A DNA stretch of 15,175 bases, taken from the NCBI GenBank assembly GCA_964594075.1, contig CAZQKW010000070.1, positions 1 through 15,175 of the forward strand. The letters are read 5' to 3'. The notes beneath the pieces were generated by a model. That model made no database searches, was not told where the DNA came from, and saw only the letters and a list, made by a program, of their open reading frames with translations. Origin of the DNA: CAZQKW01 sp964594075 (GTDB lineage Bacteria > Desulfobacterota > WTBG01 > CAIYCZ01). How positions within the stretch are numbered: the first letter of the stretch is position 1; each line of letters begins with the position of its first letter. The position numbers were made by a program, and so were the translations under genes. Of the stretch, positions 1 through 8,359 are shown piece by piece.

Positions 1-52
1 TCTTTCACGTTTCTCTGATACCCCGAAAATGTAAATAACGCTACTTTATCTT

Positions 53-69
53 ACACCTAATTTAGGTGT
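53..69. promoter_or_regulatory. 17-bp dyad upstream of glgB, possible operator
   Basis: A perfect inverted repeat: ACACCTAA (53-60), one central T (61), TTAGGTGT (62-69). It lies about 180 bp upstream of glgB and just upstream of a weak promoter-like region (TTGAAA at 89-94, then an AT-rich TTTATACAAT at 112-121 with non-ideal spacing). The compact symmetry suits a dimeric regulator site. It is not followed directly by a T-tract, so a terminator for a gene to the left is less likely. Binding is inferred only from symmetry. Confidence 0.3.
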
Positions 70-150
70 TAACGCACTGATATTTTTTTTGAAATTAAGC
101 TCTGGGGAGTCTTTATACAATAATAATACCAGTTTCACCCAATAAGCCTT

Positions 151-193
151 GCGGAATAAATATCTCCGCCCAGCCATTATTATAGATGGCGGA
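151..193 (+). promoter_or_regulatory. glgB leader with two mutually exclusive short hairpins
   Basis: In the presumed 5' leader of glgB, GCGGA (151-155) can pair with TCCGC (165-169). The same left arm, TCCGCC (165-170), can instead pair with GGCGGA (188-193), extended by an inner AT/AT pair. The two stems share bases and cannot form together, as in an attenuator or switch. Both stems are short (5-6 bp), there is no strong T-tract, and no known riboswitch family was recognised, so a regulatory role is speculative. Confidence 0.2.
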
Positions 194-249
194 TTTAATA
201 ATATAAGCTGCGGTGTCATGGCGCCTGGTTTCTATGCAAGAATAATTTT

Positions 250-2190
250 ATGGTCAAAAAAGTAAAAGCAACGAAAGCGGTTGTGCACGGTGAAAGCCTG
301 CTTACTGATTATGATATTCATCTTTTCAAAGAAGGTAATCACTTTCACTGTTTTGAAAAGCTTGGTTCCCATTTCACGACCTTCCGGGGCGAGAAAGGAA
401 CATTTTTTGCCGTCTGGGCACCAAACGCGCGAAGCGTGTCTGTTATTGGCGATTTTAACGGCTGGAATCCCCACACGCACCACCTGGGGGTTCGCTGGGA
501 TGGCTCGGGCATCTGGGAAGGATTTATCCCCCACCTGGACGCGGGGGCGCTTTATAAATATCATATTGTTTCTAACCACAACGCGTATGAAGTGGACAAG
601 GGAGATCCATTTGCCTACTATTGGGAAACAGCTCCCCGCACCGCTTCGGTAATCTGGAGCCTTGACTATTGCTGGGGCGACAGCGAATGGATGCAGAATC
701 GTCATGTGCATAACCGGCTTTCTGCGCCGTTTTCCATTTATGAAGTGCATGTGGGTTCCTGGCGCCGGGTGCCGGAGGAGCACAATCGGTTTTTAACCTA
801 TCGCGAAATTGCTCCCTACCTGACGGAATATGTCAAAGACGTGGGCTTTACACATGTTGAATTTCTGCCGGTAATGGAACATCCGTTTTATGGATCATGG
901 GGTTACCAGACCCTGGGTTATTTTGCCCCGACCAGCCGCTATGGCACGCCCCAGGATTTTATGTTTTTAGTTGATTACCTTCATCAGCACGGCATCGGCG
1001 TCATTGTTGACTGGGTTCCGTCGCATTTTCCGGCAGATGAATACGGGCTGGCGTTCTTTGACGGCACGCATCTGTTTGAACATGCCGACCGCAGAAAAGG
1101 GTTTCACCCTGACTGGGATAGCTACATTTACAATTACGGCAGAAATGAGGTGCGCAACTTTTTAATCAGCAGCGCGCTCTTCTGGCTTGAAAAATATCAT
1201 GTGGATGCCCTGCGGGTTGATGCGGTGGCTTCCATGCTGTATCTTGACTACTCTCGAAATCCCGGCGAATGGATTCCCAACGACTACGGAGGGCGTGAGA
1301 ATCTCGCCGCCATCAGCTTTCTCAAAACACTCAATGAGGCGGTGTATAAAAATTTCCCTGATGTTCAGACCATAGCCGAAGAGTCAACCGCCTGGCCCAT
1401 GGTCTCGCGACCCAGCTATGTCGGCGGACTTGGTTTTGGTATGAAATGGAACATGGGCTGGATGCATGACACTCTTGATTACTTTTCAAAAGATCCTATC
1501 TACCGCAAATATCACCACAACCAGCTCACGTTTAGTTTGTGGTATGCATTCACGGAAAACTTTGTCCTCTCGCTCTCCCATGACGAAGTAGTTCATGGCA
1601 AGGGCTCTCTTATTCAGAAAATGCCCGGTGATCACTGGCAGAAGTTTGCAAATCTGCGGCTGCTCTTTGGATATATGTTTATGCATCCGGGCAAGAAGCT
1701 GCTGTTCATGGGGGATGAATTCGGCCAGTGGTCGGAATGGTACCATGAGGCGAGTCTGGACTGGCATCTGCTGGAATATCCTTTCCATCAGGGGCTGCTG
1801 CAATGGGTGAAAGATCTGAACCGCCTTTACCGCCAGGAACCCTGCCTGTATGAAGGCGATTTTGAACCGGAAGGCTTTCGCTGGATTGACTTCAAGGATT
1901 GGGAAAAAAGCATTGTCAGTTTTATCAGAACGGGAAAAACATCGCGGGACATGCTGCTTGCAGTGCTGAACGCGACCCCGGTGCCACAGCATAATTACCT
2001 CCTTGGCATTCCTTGGATGGGGGTCTGGAGAGAAGTGCTGAACAGTGACGCCTTATGCTATGGCGGCAGCGGCGTCGGCAATTGCGGAGCAGTGGCAACA
2101 CGGCCAGAACCGTTTCAGGGAGAACCTTGTTCCCTGTCTCTGACCTTGCCGCCGCTCGGGATTGTAATATTTAAAAAAGAGTCCTCCTGA
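250..2190 (+). CDS. glgB: 1,4-alpha-glucan branching enzyme GlgB
   Basis: Glycogen branching enzyme (GH13): it cuts an alpha-1,4 glucan chain and rejoins it as an alpha-1,6 branch during cytoplasmic glycogen synthesis. The 646 residues begin with one CBM48-type beta-sandwich (about 40-130, with FFAVWAPNARSVSVIGDFNGW), then the (beta/alpha)8 barrel and a C-terminal beta domain. GH13 signatures are intact: EVHVGSW; nucleophile Asp324 in DALRVDAVASM; acid/base Glu in IAEEST (377/378); and Asp445 in LSHDEVVHGKGS. The length matches enzymes that lack the extra N1 module of the roughly 730-residue Escherichia coli enzyme. The ATG is the only ATG after the upstream in-frame stop at 199-201, but no clear Shine-Dalgarno precedes it. 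No other glg genes are nearby, so it is not in a classic glg operon here. Confidence 0.96.
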   Translation: MVKKVKATKAVVHGESLLTDYDIHLFKEGNHFHCFEKLGSHFTTFRGEKGTFFAVWAPNARSVSVIGDFNGWNPHTHHLGVRWDGSGIWEGFIPHLDAGALYKYHIVSNHNAYEVDKGDPFAYYWETAPRTASVIWSLDYCWGDSEWMQNRHVHNRLSAPFSIYEVHVGSWRRVPEEHNRFLTYREIAPYLTEYVKDVGFTHVEFLPVMEHPFYGSWGYQTLGYFAPTSRYGTPQDFMFLVDYLHQHGIGVIVDWVPSHFPADEYGLAFFDGTHLFEHADRRKGFHPDWDSYIYNYGRNEVRNFLISSALFWLEKYHVDALRVDAVASMLYLDYSRNPGEWIPNDYGGRENLAAISFLKTLNEAVYKNFPDVQTIAEESTAWPMVSRPSYVGGLGFGMKWNMGWMHDTLDYFSKDPIYRKYHHNQLTFSLWYAFTENFVLSLSHDEVVHGKGSLIQKMPGDHWQKFANLRLLFGYMFMHPGKKLLFMGDEFGQWSEWYHEASLDWHLLEYPFHQGLLQWVKDLNRLYRQEPCLYEGDFEPEGFRWIDFKDWEKSIVSFIRTGKTSRDMLLAVLNATPVPQHNYLLGIPWMGVWREVLNSDALCYGGSGVGNCGAVATRPEPFQGEPCSLSLTLPPLGIVIFKKESS

Positions 2191-2262
2191 CATTCTGGTT
2201 ATTAAAGAGCGTGCCATTATTGCGCTGCAATTATCCGCGAACAGCCGTTGGAATGATGTAAT

Positions 2263-3378
2263 GTGCGCCCTATGGATTTAGCGTTTGTTCACTTGTCCAA
2301 ACAATTACCGGCAACCCTGAAGCAATACCGAAACATTCTTATCGTTATAAAAGGCTCTCCTGACCCTGATGGTATCGCGGCATCATTTGCCCTCAAAGTC
2401 CTCTGTGAGACACTGGGCATTAGTGCATCCATAATTGCCACCACCGATGTTTCTCTTGAGCAAAACAAACAGCTTATAGCCGACCTTGCCATTCCGATCA
2501 CGTTTGTTGCTGAGCCGCCGGATATTTCCCCGTATGACGCATATATTGTGGCGGACCATCAGTCGGCACAGGTGCCGTTCATTAAGAATAAAATTCCCTG
2601 CGCTGTGCACATTGACCACCATGTGCAGGTTCAGGAGGAGATACCCATAGATTTACCTATACGGCAGGAAGCTGCCAGCGCGACGAGCACCCTGGTGGGG
2701 CTCATTTTTAAGGAAATGGACCTGTTCTCAACCCTGGAAGCAACACTCCGGACGCGAATCGCAACCGCGCTGGTGTGGGGAATCCAAACCGACACCGATG
2801 GATTCACAAAAGCCCAACAATTGGATTATGAAGCGCTCAACTATCTCTCCCCGTTGGTAAATCGCGAGGTAATAAGCAGGTTGATGGGAATCGCTGTCTC
2901 TGACCAGCCGATCGGGCTCATTGCCAAGGCAATTAAAAACAAGGTTAAATACCGGGATTGGTTGATTGCCGGTATCGGCTATATTGATGCATCACGGCGT
3001 GATGCCATAGCGCTCATAGCTGATTTTCTGTTGCAGAAAGAACACGTTGCGCTGGTGGCAGTGTTTGCCGTCGTGGAATCAGAGAGCAATAAAGGGCTGG
3101 CGCTTGATGTTTCTATCAGGGCGCGGGAAGAAACTTTTAATTTAGACAGCCTGATTAAGAAGATCAATCCCGATGGCGGGGCGCGAAAGTTTAAAGGCGC
3201 CTATCAAATCAACCTTGACTATTTTAAAGCCTGCCCGGATAAGCAGCGCCTCTGGGAAGTTATAAATGCCACGACAATACAGATTTTTAAAAACCAGCGC
3301 GATGCCGTGCCCATGCTTGAATTAAGAACCCTCTTTGACAAAATCAAAAAGAAACTCTCCGATATCTTTTCGCACTAA
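2263..3378 (+). CDS. DHH-family phosphoesterase (NrnA-like, bifunctional oligoribonuclease/pAp phosphatase type)
   Basis: A DHH/DHHA1 phosphoesterase of 371 residues, cytoplasmic. Family members use two Mn ions to degrade nanoRNAs, linear or cyclic dinucleotides, or 3'-phosphoadenosine-5'-phosphate. The metal motifs are visible in order: Asp34 and Asp36 in GSPDPDG, Asp98 in VADHQ, the DHH triad at 118-120 (HIDHH), and Asp177/Asp179 in TDTDG. The C-terminal DHHA1 part carries the glycine-rich substrate loop NPDGGARKFKG. There is an extra basic tail of about 40 residues after that domain. The start given is GTG at 2263; ATG at 2272 (three codons later) is equally possible, and neither has a good Shine-Dalgarno. 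It lies 72 bp after glgB on the same strand. The family is certain; the exact substrate is not. Confidence 0.85.
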   Translation: MRPMDLAFVHLSKQLPATLKQYRNILIVIKGSPDPDGIAASFALKVLCETLGISASIIATTDVSLEQNKQLIADLAIPITFVAEPPDISPYDAYIVADHQSAQVPFIKNKIPCAVHIDHHVQVQEEIPIDLPIRQEAASATSTLVGLIFKEMDLFSTLEATLRTRIATALVWGIQTDTDGFTKAQQLDYEALNYLSPLVNREVISRLMGIAVSDQPIGLIAKAIKNKVKYRDWLIAGIGYIDASRRDAIALIADFLLQKEHVALVAVFAVVESESNKGLALDVSIRAREETFNLDSLIKKINPDGGARKFKGAYQINLDYFKACPDKQRLWEVINATTIQIFKNQRDAVPMLELRTLFDKIKKKLSDIFSH

Positions 3379-3450
3379 GCATACCCACCGCCGGCGCCGG
3401 TAGTAATAATCAAGATAGTCATGTGCTCACAGCAGGCTGTTAGAAACGCC

Positions 3451-3475
3451 TCATTTTGAACGATGTGAAGAATCT
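3451..3475 (+). repeat. Dispersed hairpin-type repeat, copy 1
   Basis: TCATTTTGAAC at the left end and GTGAAGAATCT at the right end. It belongs with related copies at 3488-3521 and 10221-10246, and more loosely 15051-15096. ATTCT/AGAAT-type ends can pair into a weak stem. The family resembles the intergenic TCATTCTGA...GAAGAATCT elements found widely in uncultured bacterial genomes (recalled, not searched). It lies in the 237-bp convergent gap between the DHH gene and the peptidase gene, where I see no gene. Confidence 0.5.
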
Positions 3476-3487
3476 CCTCCCCTCCGG

Positions 3488-3521
3488 TCATTTTGAAGGA
3501 GTGACTGCAATTGAAGAATCT
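3488..3521 (+). repeat. Dispersed hairpin-type repeat, copy 2
   Basis: It starts TCATTTTGAAGGAG and ends TTGAAGAATCT, like the copy 12 bp to its left but with a central section about 9 bp longer. Two copies close together in one intergenic gap suggest local duplication or paired insertion of a non-autonomous element. Confidence 0.4.
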
Positions 3522-3615
3522 ATGACAGGCTGCTTTGGGATTATTCGCTTTTGCGCAGAAAGATAATTAGCGGCATGTGCCGTCAACACATTCAACATTA
3601 GCAAACGCGGCGGAA

Positions 3616-4536
3616 TTAGTGATACCATCTATTATCAGGCGGAAATAGCAACTCTTCTTCTTTTTTCCACTGTTCAAGCTTTAAACGATTCTTTCTTTTT
3701 TTTCGCGCATAACCCAGGATAAAAATAAGCGTTGCCAGAAACCAGAGCGTGGTTGAACTGGTAATGAGCGGAATCCAACTGAATCGCAACCGCAGATAAT
3801 CGCGCCACAAATCCTCCATTTTTTCCCAGGGGACATTATAGGTGTGAAGAATTGCTCGCTGGAAATTTTTATGGGCGATGTACTCTTTCAGAAACGTTTT
3901 GAATAAGTCGTTGCCAAATTTGCCTTTGAGAAATGCTATGAAATAAAAGCTCTGACAGTAGGCAATATGCGCCAGATCGGGATCCCCGGGAAATGATTCT
4001 GCCAGCTCCTGCATGGGGATCAGCTTTCTCCCCAGCACGGCAAACGTTATGGTGGAAAGGCGCGTCATGCTCCATTCGTTTGCCGCGATCATTGCCAACC
4101 CTTCGTTAAGCCAGCGGGGCACATCTGCGCTGCCTTTAAATGCCTGGCCAAGAATAATGTGCAGAACCTCATGCTGAAACGTTTTTATAATATCTATGGG
4201 TCCGCGCTGCCGCTCTGCCGGCGATAACAGAATGATGAGATTGTGCTGCGGATACGCGACGCCGATAGCCCAGGTCGGCACGCGCGCCCCTTGCGGCTGG
4301 ATGCGTTGAAACTCATCGGCAGTTGCCGCAATTATGACATCAATAGGTGTGTCTATGGACTGGCCCAGGTCGTCAAGTATCTGTTGCGCGACAGCATCAG
4401 CGTTTTTCAGCAGCAGCGGAGGGATATGATTGGTTTGAGCCTGAAACCTGAAAAAATTTGTGTGCTGTATGTGCGCAGCACATGCCGGGGAACAATAAAT
4501 AAAACTAAAAACCAATACGGCAATTATCGTGTGCAT
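3616..4536 (-). CDS. Membrane-anchored gluzincin metallopeptidase (peptidase MA-like)
   Basis: A predicted exported zinc peptidase of 306 residues. Residues 1-21 form a signal peptide (hydrophobic IIAVLVFSFIY, small residues before a cleavage near ACA/AH). The zinc site is HEVLH at 122-126, with the third ligand Glu145 in WLNEG about 19 residues later, the spacing of gluzincin/peptidase-MA proteins. A single membrane span lies near 254-276, followed by a strongly basic tail (KKRKNR). By the positive-inside rule the peptidase domain faces the periplasm and the tail is cytoplasmic. The ATG gives a proper signal peptide although no good Shine-Dalgarno is visible. It is convergent with the DHH gene and divergent from polA, so it is probably transcribed alone. 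Substrate unknown. Confidence 0.75.
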   Translation of the reverse strand: MHTIIAVLVFSFIYCSPACAAHIQHTNFFRFQAQTNHIPPLLLKNADAVAQQILDDLGQSIDTPIDVIIAATADEFQRIQPQGARVPTWAIGVAYPQHNLIILLSPAERQRGPIDIIKTFQHEVLHIILGQAFKGSADVPRWLNEGLAMIAANEWSMTRLSTITFAVLGRKLIPMQELAESFPGDPDLAHIAYCQSFYFIAFLKGKFGNDLFKTFLKEYIAHKNFQRAILHTYNVPWEKMEDLWRDYLRLRFSWIPLITSSTTLWFLATLIFILGYARKKRKNRLKLEQWKKEEELLFPPDNRWYH

Positions 4537-4812
4537 AGGATAATTTTATATTAAACCGACAACAGATAAAACTCAAAAGAATTCATAGGGCATGAACCAT
4601 TAGCAGTCACAAATCAGCTTTCAATACAAAATGAGGCTTATGGCTATGGGGCTGCACGCGCCTGGTTGTTGAGTTCATTGACCTGATAGTGTGGTTTGTG
4701 ATACTACTGTTTTGGCATGCAGTAATTATACTCTGCAATGATACTGTGCAATGCAAACGGGCGCCGCTCTTTTGAACGCCAATTGTCCAGCATAACCACT
4801 TGAGATACCCCT
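4537..4812. other. Divergent intergenic region between the peptidase gene and polA
   Basis: This 276-bp gap must hold promoters for two divergent genes. On the plus strand TATACT (about 4727) is a good -10 candidate for polA but lacks a convincing -35 at 16-18 bp. The repeated words GCAATGATACTG and GTGCAATGC (about 4736-4755) are AT-rich near-repeats without clear function. No open reading frame, RNA gene or terminator is evident. Confidence 0.3.
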
Positions 4813-7476
4813 ATGGTTGAAAAGAAACGGTTATTTCTAGTAGACGGCAGTTCCTATATTTATCGGGCTTTTTTTGCTTTGCCCCATCTCTCAACATCCG
4901 ACGGCATACCCACCAATGCTATGTATGGGTTTACCGCAATGCTGAATCGTCTGCTGCAGGATTACCGTCCTGCGTATATGGCCATAGTTCTTGATGCGCC
5001 GGGCCCTACATTCCGGCATGAGGTGTATCAAAGCTATAAAGCCAACCGGCCCCAAATGCCTGAAAGCCTTGCCGCGCAAATCCCCTATATAAAAGAAATT
5101 ATACGGGCTTTTAACATACCGGTCGTGGAAAAAGAGGGCTACGAGGCTGATGATATTATTGCCACCCTGGCAAAACAGGCTGAAGCGGACGGCGCAGAGG
5201 TAACCATTATCACCGGGGACAAGGATTTATTTCAGCTTGTCAGCAGCAATATTACCTTATTTGACACAATGAAGGATACCGGTACTGATGTGGCGGCGGT
5301 AAGGAAAAAGATCGGGGTTAATCCAGAACAGGCAACAGAGGTGTTTGGCTTAACCGGCGATACCATAGATAACGTGCCCGGCGTTCCCGGTATTGGAGAA
5401 AAGACGGCCATTCAATTAATCCAGCAATTTGGCAGCATAGACGCCCTGTATCAGAATCTTGAGGCAATTCCCAAAAAAAAGGTGCGGGATGCGCTGCGCA
5501 ATAACCGGGAACTGGCATTTTTGAGCAAACAACTGGTAACGGTTGATTGCCAGGTGCCAATTGATTGCTCTTGGCAGGATCTTCGCCCCGGCGAACCGAA
5601 CATTGAAGCGCTCCGGCAACTCTACAAGCGCTTTGAATTTACACGGTTTCTCAAGAACCTGCCCCGCGAACAGGACACGCACAAACACTATCAGCTTATC
5701 AATCATCCTGACCAGATGCGCGCGCTCTTCTCCCGTTTGCGCGAGCAGGGGATGTTTGCCCTTGACCTTGAAACCACCTCCGAACAGCCGATGCGCGCGG
5801 AAATCATCGGCATCTCGTTGTCGTGCGCGCAGCACGAAGCATTCTACCTTCCCGTAGGACACCGGCAGGTTACCCCGCAGATAGATAAAGGGCTGTTGCT
5901 GCAGGAGCTCAAACCGCTGCTTGAGGATGAACGCATAAAAAAAATCGGTCAGAATCTTAAATATGAATATATCATTTTCAAACGCCACGGGATCACGCTG
6001 CGCGGCATTTATTGCGATACCATGATTGCTTCCTACCTGCTCAACCCTTCCAAACATAACCATAATCTTGACGACATCGCCATGGATCACCTTGATTACC
6101 GCATGACCTCGTTCAAGGAAATAACCGGCAGCGGCAAGAATGCCATCACTTTTGACGCAGTCCCCATAGAACAAGCGCGCGACTATGCCTGCGCGGATGC
6201 CGACATTACCTATATACTGTCCGGCCTGCTCCTGCAACGTCTGGCTGAGGATGGTTTCCAGGAGCTGTTTACCGAGGTTGAGCTGCCGCTTCTGGAAGTG
6301 CTCGCGCATATGGAAATGGCGGGCGTCAAAATAAACACTGAACTGCTGCGCCAACTGTCAGAAGAATATTCCCGGACTCTTGAAGAAATAACCAGGAAAA
6401 TTTATCAGCTTGCGGGCGAGGAATTCAATATTAATTCGCCCCAGCAACTGGGAAAAATTCTGTTTGAGAAACTGCAGCTTCCGGGAGGCAAAAAGACCAA
6501 AACCGGGTATTCTACCGACATTTCCGTGCTGACCACCCTTGCCCGGGTTCATCCCCTGCCGGCTCAGATTCTGCTGTTTCGCACCCTGGCAAAGCTCAAA
6601 TCAACCTACATTGACCGCATGCCGGAACTTATACACCCGGAAACCGGGCGCATCCACACCTCATACAACCAAACCGTTACCGCGACCGGCAGGCTCAGCA
6701 GCAGCGAGCCAAACCTGCAAAATATCCCCATCCGTACTGAGGAGGGGAAAAGAATCCGTGCTGCATTTATTACCGAGTCGGGATGGAAAATGCTCTCTGC
6801 AGATTATTCGCAGATAGAGCTGCGCATCCTTGCCCACCTGTCACGCGACCCGACCCTGATTGACGCGTTTGCGCATAATGAGGATATTCATACCCGCACT
6901 GCTGCTGAAATCTGGGGCGTAAAGCCCGAAGAGGTCACCCCGCAGATGCGGCGCGAGGCAAAGGTGATTAATTTTGGCATTGTGTATGGCATGAGCGCCT
7001 ACGGCCTCTCGCAGCAGCTTGAGATTGAGCCGCGGCTGGCACAGGCTTACATTGACGACTATTTTCGCAAATATAAAGGGGTGCAACGCTATATTGATGA
7101 GGTTATCAAAGAGGCGCAGGAAAAGGGCTATGTAACCACCCTGCTGAACCGGCGGCGCTATCTTCCCGAGATAACCTCAAACAACGTGGCTGCCCGCAAG
7201 TTTGCGGAGCGCACGGCCATCAATACCCCCATTCAGGGCACCGCAGCAGACCTCATCAAGGTCGCAATGATTCGCATCTTTAACAAAATGCGCCAGCAGC
7301 AGTTCTCGGGACGCATGATTCTTCAGGTGCATGACGAGCTTATTTTTGAGGCTCCCGAGCATGAAATACCTTCGCTGATGAATCTGGTAAAGACAGAGAT
7401 GGAGGGCGTGATCGAAATCGCTGTGCCGCTCAAAGTGGATATGAGCTGGGGAAATGACTGGAGCGAGGTGTTGTAA
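4813..7476 (+). CDS. polA: DNA polymerase I
   Basis: Family A DNA polymerase of 887 residues that fills gaps and removes RNA primers and damaged DNA. All three domains are present. The 5'-nuclease (about 1-260) has FLVDGSSYIYR, YEADD, GDKDLFQLV and the helix-hairpin-helix region VPGVPGIGEKTA. The 3'-5' exonuclease (about 300-480) has Asp318 and Glu320 in LDLET, and Tyr458/Asp462 in YACAD. The polymerase has motif A Asp664 (SADYSQIELR), motif B around Arg714/Lys717/Phe721/Tyr725, and motif C Asp841 (VHDE). One notable change: the exonuclease II motif reads GQNLKYEY, with Glu385 where E. coli Klenow has Asp424; being acidic, it may still bind metal. The start matches the usual N-terminus, with a weak GAG-type Shine-Dalgarno. 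Confidence 0.97.
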   Translation: MVEKKRLFLVDGSSYIYRAFFALPHLSTSDGIPTNAMYGFTAMLNRLLQDYRPAYMAIVLDAPGPTFRHEVYQSYKANRPQMPESLAAQIPYIKEIIRAFNIPVVEKEGYEADDIIATLAKQAEADGAEVTIITGDKDLFQLVSSNITLFDTMKDTGTDVAAVRKKIGVNPEQATEVFGLTGDTIDNVPGVPGIGEKTAIQLIQQFGSIDALYQNLEAIPKKKVRDALRNNRELAFLSKQLVTVDCQVPIDCSWQDLRPGEPNIEALRQLYKRFEFTRFLKNLPREQDTHKHYQLINHPDQMRALFSRLREQGMFALDLETTSEQPMRAEIIGISLSCAQHEAFYLPVGHRQVTPQIDKGLLLQELKPLLEDERIKKIGQNLKYEYIIFKRHGITLRGIYCDTMIASYLLNPSKHNHNLDDIAMDHLDYRMTSFKEITGSGKNAITFDAVPIEQARDYACADADITYILSGLLLQRLAEDGFQELFTEVELPLLEVLAHMEMAGVKINTELLRQLSEEYSRTLEEITRKIYQLAGEEFNINSPQQLGKILFEKLQLPGGKKTKTGYSTDISVLTTLARVHPLPAQILLFRTLAKLKSTYIDRMPELIHPETGRIHTSYNQTVTATGRLSSSEPNLQNIPIRTEEGKRIRAAFITESGWKMLSADYSQIELRILAHLSRDPTLIDAFAHNEDIHTRTAAEIWGVKPEEVTPQMRREAKVINFGIVYGMSAYGLSQQLEIEPRLAQAYIDDYFRKYKGVQRYIDEVIKEAQEKGYVTTLLNRRRYLPEITSNNVAARKFAERTAINTPIQGTAADLIKVAMIRIFNKMRQQQFSGRMILQVHDELIFEAPEHEIPSLMNLVKTEMEGVIEIAVPLKVDMSWGNDWSEVL

Positions 7477-7548
7477 AAAAAAAACAGGAAGTGCGCGAGG
7501 CTTCTGCCATCACCCTGAAGAAATTCAGCGGCAACACAGGAATTGCAC

Positions 7549-8325
7549 ATGCCCTATGTGACCATTGAAGATGCCCGCTATTTCTATGAGATTTCATCAG
7601 GAACCGCTCCTTCAGAACAGGCCGTGATCATACTGCTTCACGGATCGGGCGGCGACAGTTCGGTCTGGGAGGAACAAGTGCGCGGTTTGGGACAAAACAT
7701 CAGGACCATCGCGCCCGACCTGCCAGGACACGGAAAATCAGTCGGGCCATGCTGCACCTCGATCTCTGATTATACCGCCTGGCTGGATATGTTTGTGAAG
7801 CACTTGCGCATTAAAAGATTCTTTCTGCTCGGCCATTCTCTGGGCAGCGCCATTGCCCAGGAATATAGCCGCAGCGCTCCGCAGCAGGTGCAGGGGCTTA
7901 TCCTGGCGGGCAGCGGCATGCGGTTCACCATTGCTGATGAGTATCTTGAAACTGTTACCCATGACTTTCCGGCTGCGGTGCATAGGTCCTGCCAGGCAGC
8001 CTATGCGGCCGATCATATCAGTATTTTTTATGAGCGGGGACATGCGCTGCTTTCACGGAACGGCAAGGATACGCTGTATAATGACCTGGTCGCGTGCTCT
8101 GCCTTTGATAGCGGCGCATGGATTTCATCAGTAGGTCTGCCCGTTCTGGTAATCTGCGGGAGTGAGGATATGATTACGCCGCCGCAGTCTTCGCGGGCGC
8201 TTGCCAGTATCATTCCAGGAGCGCGCTTGAAAATGATTACTGGTGCCGGCCACATGCTGATGATGGAGGCAGCCGCCGAATTTAATGAAGCGGTAAAAGA
8301 ATTTATTACCGGAGCTAATTGCTGA
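7549..8325 (+). CDS. Alpha/beta-fold hydrolase
   Basis: A soluble serine hydrolase of 258 residues. The oxyanion-hole motif HGSGGDSSVW follows the second strand. The nucleophile is Ser97 in GHSLG, the acid Asp207 in CGSEDMITP, and the base His235 in GAGHM: a complete catalytic triad with normal spacing for the MenH/BioH/esterase-like part of the superfamily. A cap of helices lies between about 120 and 185. ATG at 7549 is chosen over TTG at 7543 because AGGA (7538-7541) sits about 7 bp ahead of it. It lies 72 bp after polA on the same strand and 34 bp before the YchF-like gene, so co-transcription with the latter is possible. The substrate cannot be deduced from sequence or neighbours. Confidence 0.85.
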   Translation: MPYVTIEDARYFYEISSGTAPSEQAVIILLHGSGGDSSVWEEQVRGLGQNIRTIAPDLPGHGKSVGPCCTSISDYTAWLDMFVKHLRIKRFFLLGHSLGSAIAQEYSRSAPQQVQGLILAGSGMRFTIADEYLETVTHDFPAAVHRSCQAAYAADHISIFYERGHALLSRNGKDTLYNDLVACSAFDSGAWISSVGLPVLVICGSEDMITPPQSSRALASIIPGARLKMITGAGHMLMMEAAAEFNEAVKEFITGANC

Positions 8326-8359
8326 CACCTGTCAGCCGCCGGCTATTGAGGAACAAAAA

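Noticed and set aside
1486..1992. 168-codon open frame on the minus strand
   Set aside because: Antisense to the conserved catalytic part of glgB; no domain or start signal.
3391..3400. CCGGCGCCGG palindrome as a terminator after the DHH gene
   Set aside because: No T-tract follows on either strand and there is no loop; too short to call.
5416..6354. 312-codon open frame on the minus strand
   Set aside because: It lies wholly inside polA, whose plus-strand motifs are complete; an antisense shadow with no recognisable domain.
7464..7490. A-rich run after polA as a terminator
   Set aside because: A poly-A run on the coding strand without a preceding hairpin is not an intrinsic terminator for this strand.
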